From the NCBI GenBank assembly GCA_965246785.1, contig CBDFFM010000021.1:5871-69870 (forward strand): DNA of 64,000 nucleotides, given 5' to 3'. The notes under the pieces were generated by a model. That model was not told where the DNA came from, did not search any database, and saw only the letters and a list, made by a program, of their open reading frames with translations. The translations under genes and the position numbers were made by a program. This document shows, one piece after another, positions 1-8,468 of this stretch; the first letter of the stretch is position 1, and each line of letters opens with the position of its first letter. The DNA is from UBA1952 sp965246785 (lineage in GTDB: Bacteria; Bacteroidota; Bacteroidia; Chitinophagales; Chitinophagaceae).

Positions 1-482
1 CTTTCACCGAGACGCATAGCGGCCTCACCTACAACTTCACCAATACAACGCCATCCAGCGCATCAAATACCTACGTCTGGACATTCAGCGACGGCTCGCC
101 TAACCAGACCACTACCAATGCCACTCGCACCTTTGCTGCTGTTGGCAGTTATACGGTAACGCTCAAGGCTACCACCACGGCCACTGGCTGCAGCGCAACC
201 TCATCGCCGCTGACCATTCAGGCAAAGCTGGGTGTAGGCACCCTTGCCGGCGCATCTTATTCCGTGCTGCCCAATCCCGCCGCCTCCTTCATCAGCATTA
301 ATGCTCCGGAGGGCGCGGCATTTCACCTGACCGATATGAGCGGTCGCGCTGTAAATGCGCCTACAGCTACACTGGGCAAGGCCTCCCGCATGGACGTGAG
401 CGGCGTGCCTGCCGGCCTGTATCTCCTGCGCATCAGCTATGGCGGGGCAATTGTTACGGAGCAGGTGAGCATCTTACACTAA
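1..482 (+). CDS. C-terminal part of a secreted PKD-domain protein with T9SS sorting domain (5' end outside window)
   Basis: The open frame runs from the window edge (codons start at base 3) to the TAA at 480-482, so the gene begins upstream. The visible first part reads as a PKD-type beta-sandwich (YVWTFSDGSPNQTTTN followed by GSYTVTLKATT). The last ~75 residues carry the SVLPNPAAS motif and a short beta-rich tail typical of type A Por sorting domains, which direct export through the type IX system and then cleavage or anchoring at the surface. The substrate cannot be told because the catalytic or adhesive part is missing. A strong terminator follows directly. Confidence 0.85.
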   Translation, partial: FTETHSGLTYNFTNTTPSSASNTYVWTFSDGSPNQTTTNATRTFAAVGSYTVTLKATTTATGCSATSSPLTIQAKLGVGTLAGASYSVLPNPAASFISINAPEGAAFHLTDMSGRAVNAPTATLGKASRMDVSGVPAGLYLLRISYGGAIVTEQVSILH

Positions 483-509
483 GCAAAACTGTCGGTGCAG
501 AACCGAAGC

Positions 510-546
510 GGGCGCGCAACCTCTGGGTTGTGCGCCCTTCTTTTTT
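510..546 (+). terminator. Rho-independent terminator of the PKD/T9SS gene
   Basis: A GC-rich stem (GGGCGCGCAACC paired with GGTTGTGCGCCC, loop TCT) is followed by TTCTTTTTT. It lies 28 bases after the stop codon and reaches the stop codon of the convergent reductase gene. Confidence 0.8.
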
Positions 547-1579
547 AGGGATAGGTGAGTGCTACATCGCCATCCACCGCGTAGCCGGTGCAGGTCAGCA
601 CGCGGCCGGCTTCAATGTCGCGCTCGGTGAGCACCTCGTTGTAGCTCATCCAGACTTTTCCGGCCGTACAGATGGCAGTGCAGCTTCCGCACTGACCAGC
701 ATTGCAGCTATATGGCAGCGCAATGCCTGCCGCCTTTGCGCTCTCCAGAATACTTTGTGGATAAGCATTAACGAATGCGCTGCGCTTATCGCGAAGCGAA
801 ATGCTGACCCCATGCGGGCCTTTGTCGGCAGGTGCGCGATGTGGAATGTCTTCCTTTACCACAAAAGCCTCACGCCTTACGGCAATAGACGGCACGCCAG
901 CATCCTGCAACAGCAATTGGACGAGCCACATATAAGAAGCAGGCCCGCAGAGATAGCAAAGCGCAGATGCAGGATTGGCATGCAGCCATTCAGCGCGCAA
1001 CAGCGGAAAAGATTCTTTGGAAAGCCTTGCCCGGCGCAGGTCTTTCGCCTCGCTCCAGAGATGGACTACGCGCAACCGGTCGCTATGCCGTCGCTCTAAG
1101 TCTTTTAGCTCCGCAACGAAGACTGTATGCGCGGCGCTACGGTTGCTGTAAAGCAGCACAATGCGCGGCCCTGTTTTTTTCGCCAGCAAAGCTTTTAAAA
1201 GCGAGTAAACAGGTGTGATACCAATGCCGGCAGCAAACAGCCAGATAGCCGAATAGCCGGCCATATCCTCCGGCAGCGTAAATAGTCCTGTCGCTGGGCC
1301 GGTCGCCATCAGGTCCTTACCGACGGCCGCCCGGTCTATGAGCTGCCGCGACATGATACCGTTCTCAACACGCTTGATGGTAATGGCCGGCGCATCATCC
1401 ACACCCGGCGCAGATGATAGCGAGTAGGAGCGGCGCAGCTCTTTATTGCCTATGCGAACGGAAAAAGTGAGGAACTGGCCCGCGCTGTACTGAAGCGCGT
1501 CACCATCCGCCGGCCGCAGCGAAAAGGTCTTAACGCCCGGCACTTCCTCGCGAATGGCAGTAATGATTAGCTCCGTCAT
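545..1579 (-). CDS. Ferredoxin-NADP reductase-type flavoprotein with C-terminal 2Fe-2S domain
   Basis: 344 residues in the order FAD domain, NAD(P) domain, plant-type ferredoxin, as in PaaE/Hmp-like oxygenase reductases. RSYS at 50-53 binds flavin, GIGITPV at 118-124 starts the nucleotide domain, and the cluster ligands are Cys292, Cys297, Cys300 and Cys330 (C-x4-C-x2-C-x29-C). It should pass electrons from NAD(P)H through FAD to the iron-sulfur cluster and then to a partner. No oxygenase or desaturase gene is next to it, so the partner is unknown. Cytoplasmic: no signal peptide. The family assignment is firm, the pathway is not. Confidence 0.85.
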   Translation of the reverse strand: MTELIITAIREEVPGVKTFSLRPADGDALQYSAGQFLTFSVRIGNKELRRSYSLSSAPGVDDAPAITIKRVENGIMSRQLIDRAAVGKDLMATGPATGLFTLPEDMAGYSAIWLFAAGIGITPVYSLLKALLAKKTGPRIVLLYSNRSAAHTVFVAELKDLERRHSDRLRVVHLWSEAKDLRRARLSKESFPLLRAEWLHANPASALCYLCGPASYMWLVQLLLQDAGVPSIAVRREAFVVKEDIPHRAPADKGPHGVSISLRDKRSAFVNAYPQSILESAKAAGIALPYSCNAGQCGSCTAICTAGKVWMSYNEVLTERDIEAGRVLTCTGYAVDGDVALTYP

Positions 1580-1594
1580 GCGCCGTCAAAAGTA

Positions 1595-1643
1595 GGCCTC
1601 CAACAAAAGAGCCGCCCTTGCGGCGGCTCTTTTGTTGGAGGCC
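1595..1643 (-). terminator. Long perfect hairpin terminator after the T9SS cargo gene
   Basis: Two perfect 22-base arms (1595-1616 and 1622-1643) enclose a 5-base loop. Read on the minus strand the hairpin lies 10 bases past the stop codon of the T9SS gene at 1653. The arms contain a run of T in the minus-strand direction (GGCTCTTTTGTTGG). It also separates this gene from the reductase gene downstream. Confidence 0.75.
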
Positions 1644-1652
1644 AATAGGGAC

Positions 1653-2909
1653 TTATTTCACTACGCGGAAGGAAGCGCTGCCAGCATCCGTGTGCAGTTG
1701 CAGGAGGTAGATGCCGGTAGCTAAACTGCCGGTAGCCATTTCAATGACTTGTCCGTTGGCAAAAGTCTGGCGGAGCAATTCTCTGCCAGTTACGTCGCGC
1801 AGCACAGCCATCTTGGCGCCGCCGATGCTGCTCAGACCCGCCAGTGATAGCAGGTTGCCGACCGGGTTCGGATAAACACTGACGCCTTCCAGCGCGGGGC
1901 TGCTCACAGCTGCAGGGCCGAAGCGGCCTTCAAACTTCTTGCTCTTTTCTTCAAAGATGATGTTGGTAGCACCCGGACGGATTTGTGTAAGGGTAAACGT
2001 GAGCGCCGGATTGAGCTTGCCCCAAACGTCGCCGAAAATCTTGTACGTATTCAGTGCGAGATTAGAGAATGAGAACTGACCGGTGCTGTTAGAGTAGGTA
2101 TAAGCAACCGGCGCACCTGCGCTCGTCGTAAGCAGCAGGATGCGGCCCGGGAGCGGGTCGCCCACGGCAGTGCCCTTGCCTGCGCCTGCCAGTACTGAGC
2201 CGCTCACAAAACCCGGCCCGCCAAGATTAGTGCCGGCGGTCATCCGGATATTGGTGCTGGTTGTGCTCACGAAATTATTCGGCGTCAGTGCTGTAGCTCC
2301 GCTCCAGACAAGCGAGCTGTCAAAATAAGTAGGCAGGTAGTTGTTGTATTGCGGATGAGAAGCCGTAAGCGCCGCCTTTAGCAGCAAGGTGCCGGATGGC
2401 ATGCTGCTATAGGTAACGCTGTATACGCCCCCGGTGCTGGCTGTATTGAAAGAGTCAATTGCGGTGAGTATCGTGTCCACCGTTGTAGAGTCATACTGTT
2501 TGCGGATAAGCCAGAGCTTGGCCACGCCGTTATTGGCAATGCCGGAAAGGTTTACTGTTCCGTGCAGCGTAGCAGTAGCTGGCGCAGGGGTGCAGATGCT
2601 CAGGTTGGCGGTCACGTTGGAGCCCAGGTAGCCTATCCACTTATAAGTTTGTGCACCGCAGGCATAAGTATAGACTTTGAAAGAATCAAAAGACGGGATG
2701 CTTGCCGGTATGGTGAACGAGTATGTGCCGCTGGTATTAGTGGTTGTGGAATCTATCAGCTTAAAGTTGGCCGCACTGAAATAATAGATTTTCTGACCAG
2801 ATACCGGGAGGCCGGTCGAGAGGCTGATTACGTTACCGCTCAGCGTAGCGGCATTGGCGCGCGAGGCCAGCAGCATAAATGTCAGCAGCAGGAGTGAAAG
2901 TCGTTTCAT
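1653..2909 (-). CDS. T9SS cargo protein with repeated beta-sandwich domains, paralogue of the gene at 7087
   Basis: 418 residues. The start at 2909 (MKRLSLLLLTFMLLASRANA) gives a clean signal peptide; a longer open frame to 2984 would bury it. The body holds two or three beta-sandwich segments with SGxxSxStgxPvxGqkiyy and YSNSTGQFSFSNLAL motifs, like carboxypeptidase-regulatory or SdrD B-like repeats. The C-terminus (VYPNPVGN, ending GSASFRVVK) is a type A Por sorting domain. No catalytic motif is seen; a surface or adhesive role is inferred. It aligns along most of its length with the protein at 7087-8355. Confidence 0.8.
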   Translation of the reverse strand: MKRLSLLLLTFMLLASRANAATLSGNVISLSTGLPVSGQKIYYFSAANFKLIDSTTTNTSGTYSFTIPASIPSFDSFKVYTYACGAQTYKWIGYLGSNVTANLSICTPAPATATLHGTVNLSGIANNGVAKLWLIRKQYDSTTVDTILTAIDSFNTASTGGVYSVTYSSMPSGTLLLKAALTASHPQYNNYLPTYFDSSLVWSGATALTPNNFVSTTSTNIRMTAGTNLGGPGFVSGSVLAGAGKGTAVGDPLPGRILLLTTSAGAPVAYTYSNSTGQFSFSNLALNTYKIFGDVWGKLNPALTFTLTQIRPGATNIIFEEKSKKFEGRFGPAAVSSPALEGVSVYPNPVGNLLSLAGLSSIGGAKMAVLRDVTGRELLRQTFANGQVIEMATGSLATGIYLLQLHTDAGSASFRVVK

Positions 2910-2984
2910 GGTTGTTGTTTTTTGTATTGGGTTAAAGCGTTTTTTGTGTGCGTTATTCATGGCCGAGCGGTCGCGGATGGGCAT

Positions 2985-4793
2985 CTATTTATTGAGCGCT
3001 TTCGTGCCGCTCTTAAAAAGCAGATAGCCGATGCTTAGCCGCACATTTGGGTGCGCATATACATCGCGTGCCGGCTGTGCCTGATTCCCGTATCCGCTTA
3101 GCTGCCCGTGCAGGCTTGCTTCTGCCAGCCAGCGGCTCTGTGTAAAGCCCACGCCGAAAAGATATCCGAGGCGAAGCATCGCTGCGTCTTCAGGCGTACC
3201 CGAAGCATTATAGCTGCTGTACTGCGGCAGCGAGGAGGTGCCGAAGTAGTTCAAAAACTCTTCAGCCGGCCTCTGGATGGATTGAGCAATGGAATCCTTC
3301 CGCTCCGTGAAGTAAACCTGTGGCGCGCCGTCTTCGGTATAGGTAAGCCTGCCGCCAAAAACGAGCGAAGGCCCGCCCCATATCGCAAACTGCTTGCTCA
3401 ACTGATAGCGCACTATCACCGGCAGTTCCACTTCCCAGAAAGAGCCGCTAAAGCTGCGACCTTTAATCACGATGCTGTCGTAAATCTGGTGGATGACGTA
3501 GTTATAAATGCTGTCCACACGGCCGCGGATGGTGGGGGAGAGGTCGCCCGTGCGGAAGGAGTCTATACGCCAGGCTGAGCGCTGGTAGGCAGCATCCTGC
3601 GAAAGCTGCGTAGTGGCAAGCTGCCCATAGCGGAATGCCGGCTGGACGCCAATGGAAAGCCGGCTGCCAAATGACCAAAGCAGCCGAGCGGCGAGGCTGA
3701 ATTGCGCCTGTCCTGTAGAATGTAATCTTTGCTCATATCCGCCAAGCACCGCTATCGAAAACGGCGCCTTCACGCGCGGCATAAGCGGAACCTGTACCTT
3801 TTCGTTGTTAGGATTTTGGCCAGCGGCAACGTCAGGATTGGTGGAAGCAGAGGCGCTCTTTGCTAATGTCTGGGACGCTGCCGCTGGCGCGGCCACTTGG
3901 GCAAGCATCTCAGCCTTCCCAGTCTTTACCGCCAGGGCCGTAGTTGTCTTCGCGGCAGCATTGCCCTTTGCAGCAAGCATTGCTGCAGCCCGTTGCCGCC
4001 GCTCTTCACGTATTTCTTTCAGCGATGCATTCGGCGAAGGCTCAATGGCCGCAAGGGGCGGGAGCGGCAGAGGCTGCAATGCCACAGGAGTCGGAAGCTT
4101 CTCGTGCGTAAGCCCGTCTCCACTGTTGGTGAAGGCAAGAGGGCCATTGCGCTCCGCGTCCGGCATTTGGCTGGCTGCTTGCACCTGCGGTGCTTGTTCA
4201 ACGGCAATTGATGGCGTTCCTACAGGCTCGCTTGTTCTTGTAGTTGCGACAGCAATCGTTTGCGCCGCATTGGTAGCTGTGACCCGCAATGAAGTGGCGG
4301 ACGTGCTGTTGCCGATAGTGGTCTTTATGTTGCCGGCTTCCTTTGTTGTGCTTTTATGTGTGTAAATGTTTGCGGCGGAAGTGTGAAATGTTGCGGATTG
4401 TTTATCCGGTTGAATGTTTCGAGATTGCGGCGATTTTTCTTTTACAGGAGTAAGTTTACTGCCTTGAACGTTTACCTCAGCCACAGGCATCGCTATTGCT
4501 GGCTGCTCCGGCACCGCTGCATACTTCGCTACGCCGGGCGAGGCAGCCTTGCGCTGACTTTCTTCCGCTACCAGCCCATGCAGGCTCAGGCCTACGACCA
4601 TCCAGGCGCAGCCCACTACGGCCAGTAGACTCAGCGCTACCCAGGGCCAATGCAGGAATGTCCGGCGGCGGCCCTTGTCCTCCTCATCCAGCCGGCGGGA
4701 TACCTGGCTCCAGGCTCCGGGCGGCGGCGCTTCGCGGTAGTCGCCGAGCGACTTCCGGAAGACCTCGTCAATATTTCTTTGCAGCTCTTCCAT
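2985..4793 (-). CDS. Sigma-factor partner: cytoplasmic tail, one membrane helix, long linker and C-terminal outer-membrane-type barrel
   Basis: 602 residues. Residues 1-45 are charged and resemble the N-terminal tails of Bacteroidota proteins coded beside ECF sigma factors (EVFRKSLGDYREAPPPGAW). Residues 49-70 form one hydrophobic helix. Residues 75-340 are a low-complexity Ala/Thr/Gln/Pro linker. From about 345 to the end the sequence is an antiparallel beta domain of the PorT/OmpA-barrel kind. The start lies 3 bases after the sigma factor stop, so the two are co-transcribed. An anti-sigma role is inferred from position and topology. No classical zinc anti-sigma motif is present. Confidence 0.75.
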   Translation of the reverse strand: MEELQRNIDEVFRKSLGDYREAPPPGAWSQVSRRLDEEDKGRRRTFLHWPWVALSLLAVVGCAWMVVGLSLHGLVAEESQRKAASPGVAKYAAVPEQPAIAMPVAEVNVQGSKLTPVKEKSPQSRNIQPDKQSATFHTSAANIYTHKSTTKEAGNIKTTIGNSTSATSLRVTATNAAQTIAVATTRTSEPVGTPSIAVEQAPQVQAASQMPDAERNGPLAFTNSGDGLTHEKLPTPVALQPLPLPPLAAIEPSPNASLKEIREERRQRAAAMLAAKGNAAAKTTTALAVKTGKAEMLAQVAAPAAASQTLAKSASASTNPDVAAGQNPNNEKVQVPLMPRVKAPFSIAVLGGYEQRLHSTGQAQFSLAARLLWSFGSRLSIGVQPAFRYGQLATTQLSQDAAYQRSAWRIDSFRTGDLSPTIRGRVDSIYNYVIHQIYDSIVIKGRSFSGSFWEVELPVIVRYQLSKQFAIWGGPSLVFGGRLTYTEDGAPQVYFTERKDSIAQSIQRPAEEFLNYFGTSSLPQYSSYNASGTPEDAAMLRLGYLFGVGFTQSRWLAEASLHGQLSGYGNQAQPARDVYAHPNVRLSIGYLLFKSGTKALNK

Positions 4794-4796
4794 TGG

Positions 4797-5330
4797 TTAA
4801 CGATTATTAGCGGCGATTTTATCTTTTAGCCTCCGGCGCGCATCGTTGAGGTGCCAGCGGCTGTTATTTTCGGTAATGCCCAGCAGGGCGGCTATTTCTT
4901 TATGCGGACAGTCTTCAAATATGGCCAGGTTAAAAACCGTGCGCTGTGTGGCAGGCAGGGTTTGTATCATGGCCAGTAATTCTTTATAGGATAATCCCGA
5001 GAGCGCGCTCGCGGCCCCACTTTGGGTAGTGTCGTGCGTCGTCTCGTTCAGGCTCGCATCGGCGGGGCGATGACGGCGGAAGTAATCGGCTACGGCATGC
5101 ACCGTAATGCGGCGCATCCAGCCCTCAAAGGCGCCTTCAAAGCGGTATTGCGCCAGCCGGGCGAAAATGCGGCAAAAGGCTTCGCTCATAATATCCTGCG
5201 CCGTTGTCTCATCCTCCGTATAGCGCCGTATAGCACCCCATATCATTGGCGAATAAGCATCGTAGAGTCGGCGCTGGGCGGGGCGGTCATTCCGCAGGCA
5301 AGACGCGATGAGCGCCTGCAGGCCGTCCAT
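4797..5330 (-). CDS. ECF-type RNA polymerase sigma-70 factor
   Basis: 177 residues from the ATG at 5330. An in-frame TTG at 5387 would add 19 residues unlike the family. Region 2 is clear (YDAYSPMIWGAIRRY, then ETTAQDIMSEAFCRIF), with WMRRITVHAVADYFRR as region 2.4. Region 4 follows (LPATQRTVFNLAIFEDCPHKEIAALLGI) and ends in basic residues that contact the -35 site. It directs RNA polymerase to a small regulon. It is the first gene of a two-gene unit with the membrane protein downstream, a common arrangement for envelope-responsive sigma factors in this phylum. Confidence 0.9.
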   Translation of the reverse strand: MDGLQALIASCLRNDRPAQRRLYDAYSPMIWGAIRRYTEDETTAQDIMSEAFCRIFARLAQYRFEGAFEGWMRRITVHAVADYFRRHRPADASLNETTHDTTQSGAASALSGLSYKELLAMIQTLPATQRTVFNLAIFEDCPHKEIAALLGITENNSRWHLNDARRRLKDKIAANNR

Positions 5331-5391
5331 ACCCTGGGCCTTGCCCGCCGGGGCAGCCGTAGCCGTATATGTGCCTTTGTGCGCCAAGGAG

Positions 5392-5399
5392 TTAAGGTA
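5392..5399 (-). promoter_or_regulatory. Possible -7 box of the sigma factor operon (TACCTTAA)
   Basis: Read on the minus strand the sequence is TACCTTAA, one base off the Bacteroidota TAnnTTTG -7 element. It lies about 60 bases upstream of the chosen ATG. No convincing -33 element is visible. Confidence 0.35.
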
Positions 5400-5568
5400 A
5401 AATGTTTATTCCGATAGTGTTGTTGTCCTTTCTGCTCCTCTTAGAGACGTGCATTAGGCGCGGGATGTTAGCCCTACGGATACATTTTTTATATGCCGCT
5501 TCCGGTTTCCGACATTAAAATCCAGAACTGTCCGCAAGATGAGCTATGAGGTACTGTTTAACCTATTT

Positions 5569-5700
5569 GTCATCCTGAACGAAGTTTCGCCTCAGGCGTT
5601 ACGCAGTGAAGGAACCGTATGCTGTTGTGCAGATGGCATGTGCTCCTCACATACGGTTCCTTCACTACACAACGCTTCGCGAAGTTCCGTTCAGGATGAC
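5569..5700. repeat. Dispersed palindromic element, GTCATCC-ended, copy 1
   Basis: Outer arms GTCATCCTGAAC (5569-5580) and GTTCAGGATGAC (5689-5700) are perfect. A second perfect 17-base pair of arms sits inside (5605-5621 with 5650-5666). It fills much of the gene-free stretch 5331-5762. The rest of that stretch (5400-5568) shows no coding sequence or other structure. Confidence 0.8.
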
Positions 5701-5762
5701 AGCAGCTTAGGCGGGCTTCAACAACCATCGTCCCAAATCCTGTGGATTATAATCCCTGGCTA

Positions 5763-6920
5763 TTATTCCGGGTCATCCCTTCGAGACTCCGCCAGCGGAT
5801 ACTTTGCGCTTCGCCGCATAAACGGCTGCTCAACGAGCTTATAAACCACGGCCCCGACAGCAACGACCACAACTGAAAGCAGACAAAGATTGACGACAAA
5901 ATCACCCGTAGCATCGCTACCCGGCTGCCACACAAATCCATACTTAAACAGGAAAACAAGCAGCAGATTATGAATGAGGTAAATGCTGTAGCACATCCCC
6001 CCGACAATGGCCACCCACTTCAGCCGCAGACCCTGCCGCAGCGGCGTAGGCCCGAGCGCCGCCAGCACCAATAGCGGCACCGAAGCCTGCGCCACCCAGC
6101 CGGTGGCCGATGCCGGCACGAAGTAGCCAAACAGGGCCAGCACGCCACCCGCCACACCTAAAGCCGTAATAAGCACCCGCCATCCCCTGCCGAAGCGCCC
6201 GCCATCTGCCAAAAGCTCGGCGATGAGCATGCCGGCAATGAAGAACCCGGCATATTGAATCAGTGTGATGAAAGGCGGTGCCCAGAAATGGCGAAGGATG
6301 AAGGCGGATAGCATCAAAGCCGTCAATGTCAGCCTTCGGGAAGTTGTGCTCAGCCGGAATACCGGGAAGAGCAGGGGCGCGAGCAGATAAAACTGCACCT
6401 CTACTTCGAGCGACCAGCTTATATCGTTGAGGCCGTAGGTGTGCGGGAAGATGATGTTGTGCAGGTACAGCATGGACGCGCCGTAGTGCGGCCCGTAGTA
6501 CCGCACATGTTCCATTCCCGTAAGGACATAGAGCAGGAAGATGCCGGTAGTGATGATGAGGTAAGGCGGCTCAATGCGCACGATGCGCCGCAGGTAATAG
6601 TTGCGCAGGCTCAGCTGTTGCTCCTGACGCGCTGCGGCGATGAAGGGCCGGGAGATGATATATGCGCTGAGCACGAAGAAGACAGCCACGCCATTGTCAC
6701 CGCGCTGCAGGAAGAAGCGGAGGGCCGGCGGCCAGCCTTCGGCTACGGCGCGATGGGCGGCCTCCCTGCCGGGCTGCAGCAGCCAGCACACGTAGATGTG
6801 GCTGATGACCACCAGCCCGATAGCTACGAAGCGCAGGCCATCCACCTCGGCGAAATAGCGCCGCTGCCCGCTGATAGGGCGGCGCAGGGCTGCGGCGATG
6901 CGGGAAAGGGCGTGGCTCAT
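5763..6920 (-). CDS. Acyltransferase 3 (OafA/YrhL-like) membrane protein
   Basis: 385 residues with about ten hydrophobic helices. The family signature DGLRFVAIGLVVISH (residues 27-41) is near the N-terminus and supplies the conserved His41. A second family hallmark, FFVLSAYIIS, follows. Such enzymes move acetyl or other acyl groups across the inner membrane onto sugars of exopolysaccharide, O-antigen or peptidoglycan. No polysaccharide locus adjoins it, so the acceptor is unknown. The gene stands alone on the minus strand, divergent from the T9SS gene at 7087. Confidence 0.88.
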   Translation of the reverse strand: MSHALSRIAAALRRPISGQRRYFAEVDGLRFVAIGLVVISHIYVCWLLQPGREAAHRAVAEGWPPALRFFLQRGDNGVAVFFVLSAYIISRPFIAAARQEQQLSLRNYYLRRIVRIEPPYLIITTGIFLLYVLTGMEHVRYYGPHYGASMLYLHNIIFPHTYGLNDISWSLEVEVQFYLLAPLLFPVFRLSTTSRRLTLTALMLSAFILRHFWAPPFITLIQYAGFFIAGMLIAELLADGGRFGRGWRVLITALGVAGGVLALFGYFVPASATGWVAQASVPLLVLAALGPTPLRQGLRLKWVAIVGGMCYSIYLIHNLLLVFLFKYGFVWQPGSDATGDFVVNLCLLSVVVVAVGAVVYKLVEQPFMRRSAKYPLAESRRDDPE

Positions 6921-7086
6921 GCTTGCGGGCGCTAAAGTATGCCAATGATGCAGCGGAGCATTGCCTCGTGAATGAAATGGAAAACGATTTATTTTATATC
7001 AATGGCGTGCTAACATTCTCCCGGCGTTGCAGGTCTTTCTAACAACACCATCAAAAAAAACTTTTCACCCTCAAACCAACCTCCAC

Positions 7087-8355
7087 ATGAAAAAACACCT
7101 ACTCGTCATCCTATTAAGCTGCATCTGCTTTGGCGCTGCTCACGCGGCTACCGTGAGCGGTACCGTAAGCAGCACCTCAACCTGCGGCCCCCTCGCCGGG
7201 CAAAAGGTTTATCTGCGCGACTCGATGTATGCCTACTTTGACAGCACCACGACCAACAGCAGCGGGGCCTACAGCATGAACATTCCTACGTCATGGACGG
7301 GCACGCCTACCAAAGCCTTTCTCATCACCATCATGGCCTGCGGCAATGTCTGGAATACTACCGGATTCTACAATGGCAGCAGCGTAATTGTAAACCCGAT
7401 TGTCTGCGGCGCATCGGTGAAGCTGTACGGAAACGTAATGCTAGGCAGTACCGCCAATACCGGCTCCGCAAAAGTCTGGCTCATCAAGGTGCAGCGCAAC
7501 TTTCCCACTGCCGGTGATACTACGCTTACGGCCGTGGACTCCAACGTGCTGAGCGGCTTCGGCTACTTCTACTTTACGAAGGTTTGCGCGCCTACCGATA
7601 CCTTTCTTATAAAAGCCGCCCTCACCCTGGGCCACCCGAGCTACGCCGGCTACCTGCCGAGCTATGACTCCTCGCTCACCTGGAGCACGGCAAAGCGCTA
7701 TTACGGCAGCAGCTTTACCAACATCGCAGGCAATAACCACAACATCTACCTCATCCCCGGCGTCAATACCGGCGGGCCTGGCTTTATTGGCGGCTCTGTG
7801 CTGGTGGGCGCTAATAAGCAGGCTGCCGTGGGTGACCCGCTGACTGCACGCATCCTGATGCTGACCAATGCCACTACTGGCGCACCGGTTGCCTACACCT
7901 ATTCAGATGCCGCGGGTAAGTTCTCCTTCTCCGGCCTTGCCGCAGGTACCTACAAGCTCTTTGGCGATGCCTGGGGACTCTACAATGTGCCGATCACGGT
8001 GAGCATCACGGGCACGCAGCCAACGGTGAACAACATCATTTTTGAAGAAAACTATGGCGAGAACACTTTTAAGGCCCGCTTCAAGGCGGCGGGCGTAGGC
8101 CCCGTGTCCGGCCCGCTGGCGGATGTGAGCGTTTATCCGAATCCCGCTACCACAACCCTTACCCTGAAGGGCGCTGCGCAAATCAAGGGCGCCAAAACCC
8201 TTATCCTGCGCGATATGATTGGCGCTACGGTGGCTGTGAAAACGGTTACGGACGGCCAGCCGATGGAGCTGAATGTGGCGGCATTGCCCGCCGGCGCGTA
8301 TGTGCTGCAGGTGGCTACGGAGCTTGGCAGCGCCTCCTTTAAGGTGGTGAAGTAA
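7087..8355 (+). CDS. T9SS cargo protein, paralogue of the gene at 1653-2909
   Basis: 422 residues from the ATG at 7087 (MKKHLLVILLSCICFGAAHA, a typical signal peptide); an upstream in-frame start at 7027 would hide it. The order is signal peptide, an N-terminal beta domain (TVSGTVSSTSTCGPLAGQKV), a middle segment, a GPGFIGGSVL...PVAYTYSDAAGKFSFSG domain, and a type A sorting domain (VYPNPATTT, ending GSASFKVVK). It closely matches the inverted gene at 1653-2909 in domain order and motifs. No enzyme motif is present. A secreted surface role is inferred. Confidence 0.8.
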   Translation: MKKHLLVILLSCICFGAAHAATVSGTVSSTSTCGPLAGQKVYLRDSMYAYFDSTTTNSSGAYSMNIPTSWTGTPTKAFLITIMACGNVWNTTGFYNGSSVIVNPIVCGASVKLYGNVMLGSTANTGSAKVWLIKVQRNFPTAGDTTLTAVDSNVLSGFGYFYFTKVCAPTDTFLIKAALTLGHPSYAGYLPSYDSSLTWSTAKRYYGSSFTNIAGNNHNIYLIPGVNTGGPGFIGGSVLVGANKQAAVGDPLTARILMLTNATTGAPVAYTYSDAAGKFSFSGLAAGTYKLFGDAWGLYNVPITVSITGTQPTVNNIIFEENYGENTFKARFKAAGVGPVSGPLADVSVYPNPATTTLTLKGAAQIKGAKTLILRDMIGATVAVKTVTDGQPMELNVAALPAGAYVLQVATELGSASFKVVK

Positions 8356-8390
8356 GCCTTCATCATCCCGGCGAAGCATCCTTCACATAA

Positions 8391-8423
8391 GAAAGGCCGC
8401 AACTTCATGGGTTGCGGCCTTTC
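8391..8423. terminator. Terminator between convergent genes
   Basis: Perfect 13-base arms GAAAGGCCGCAAC (8391-8403) and GTTGCGGCCTTTC (8411-8423) are followed by TGTTTTC. It lies between the T9SS gene and the minus-strand gene at 8469 and may serve both. Confidence 0.75.
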
Positions 8424-8468
8424 TGTTTTCAATTAAAAAAGTGCGCGGCGGATGGCGCCGGCTGCGCA

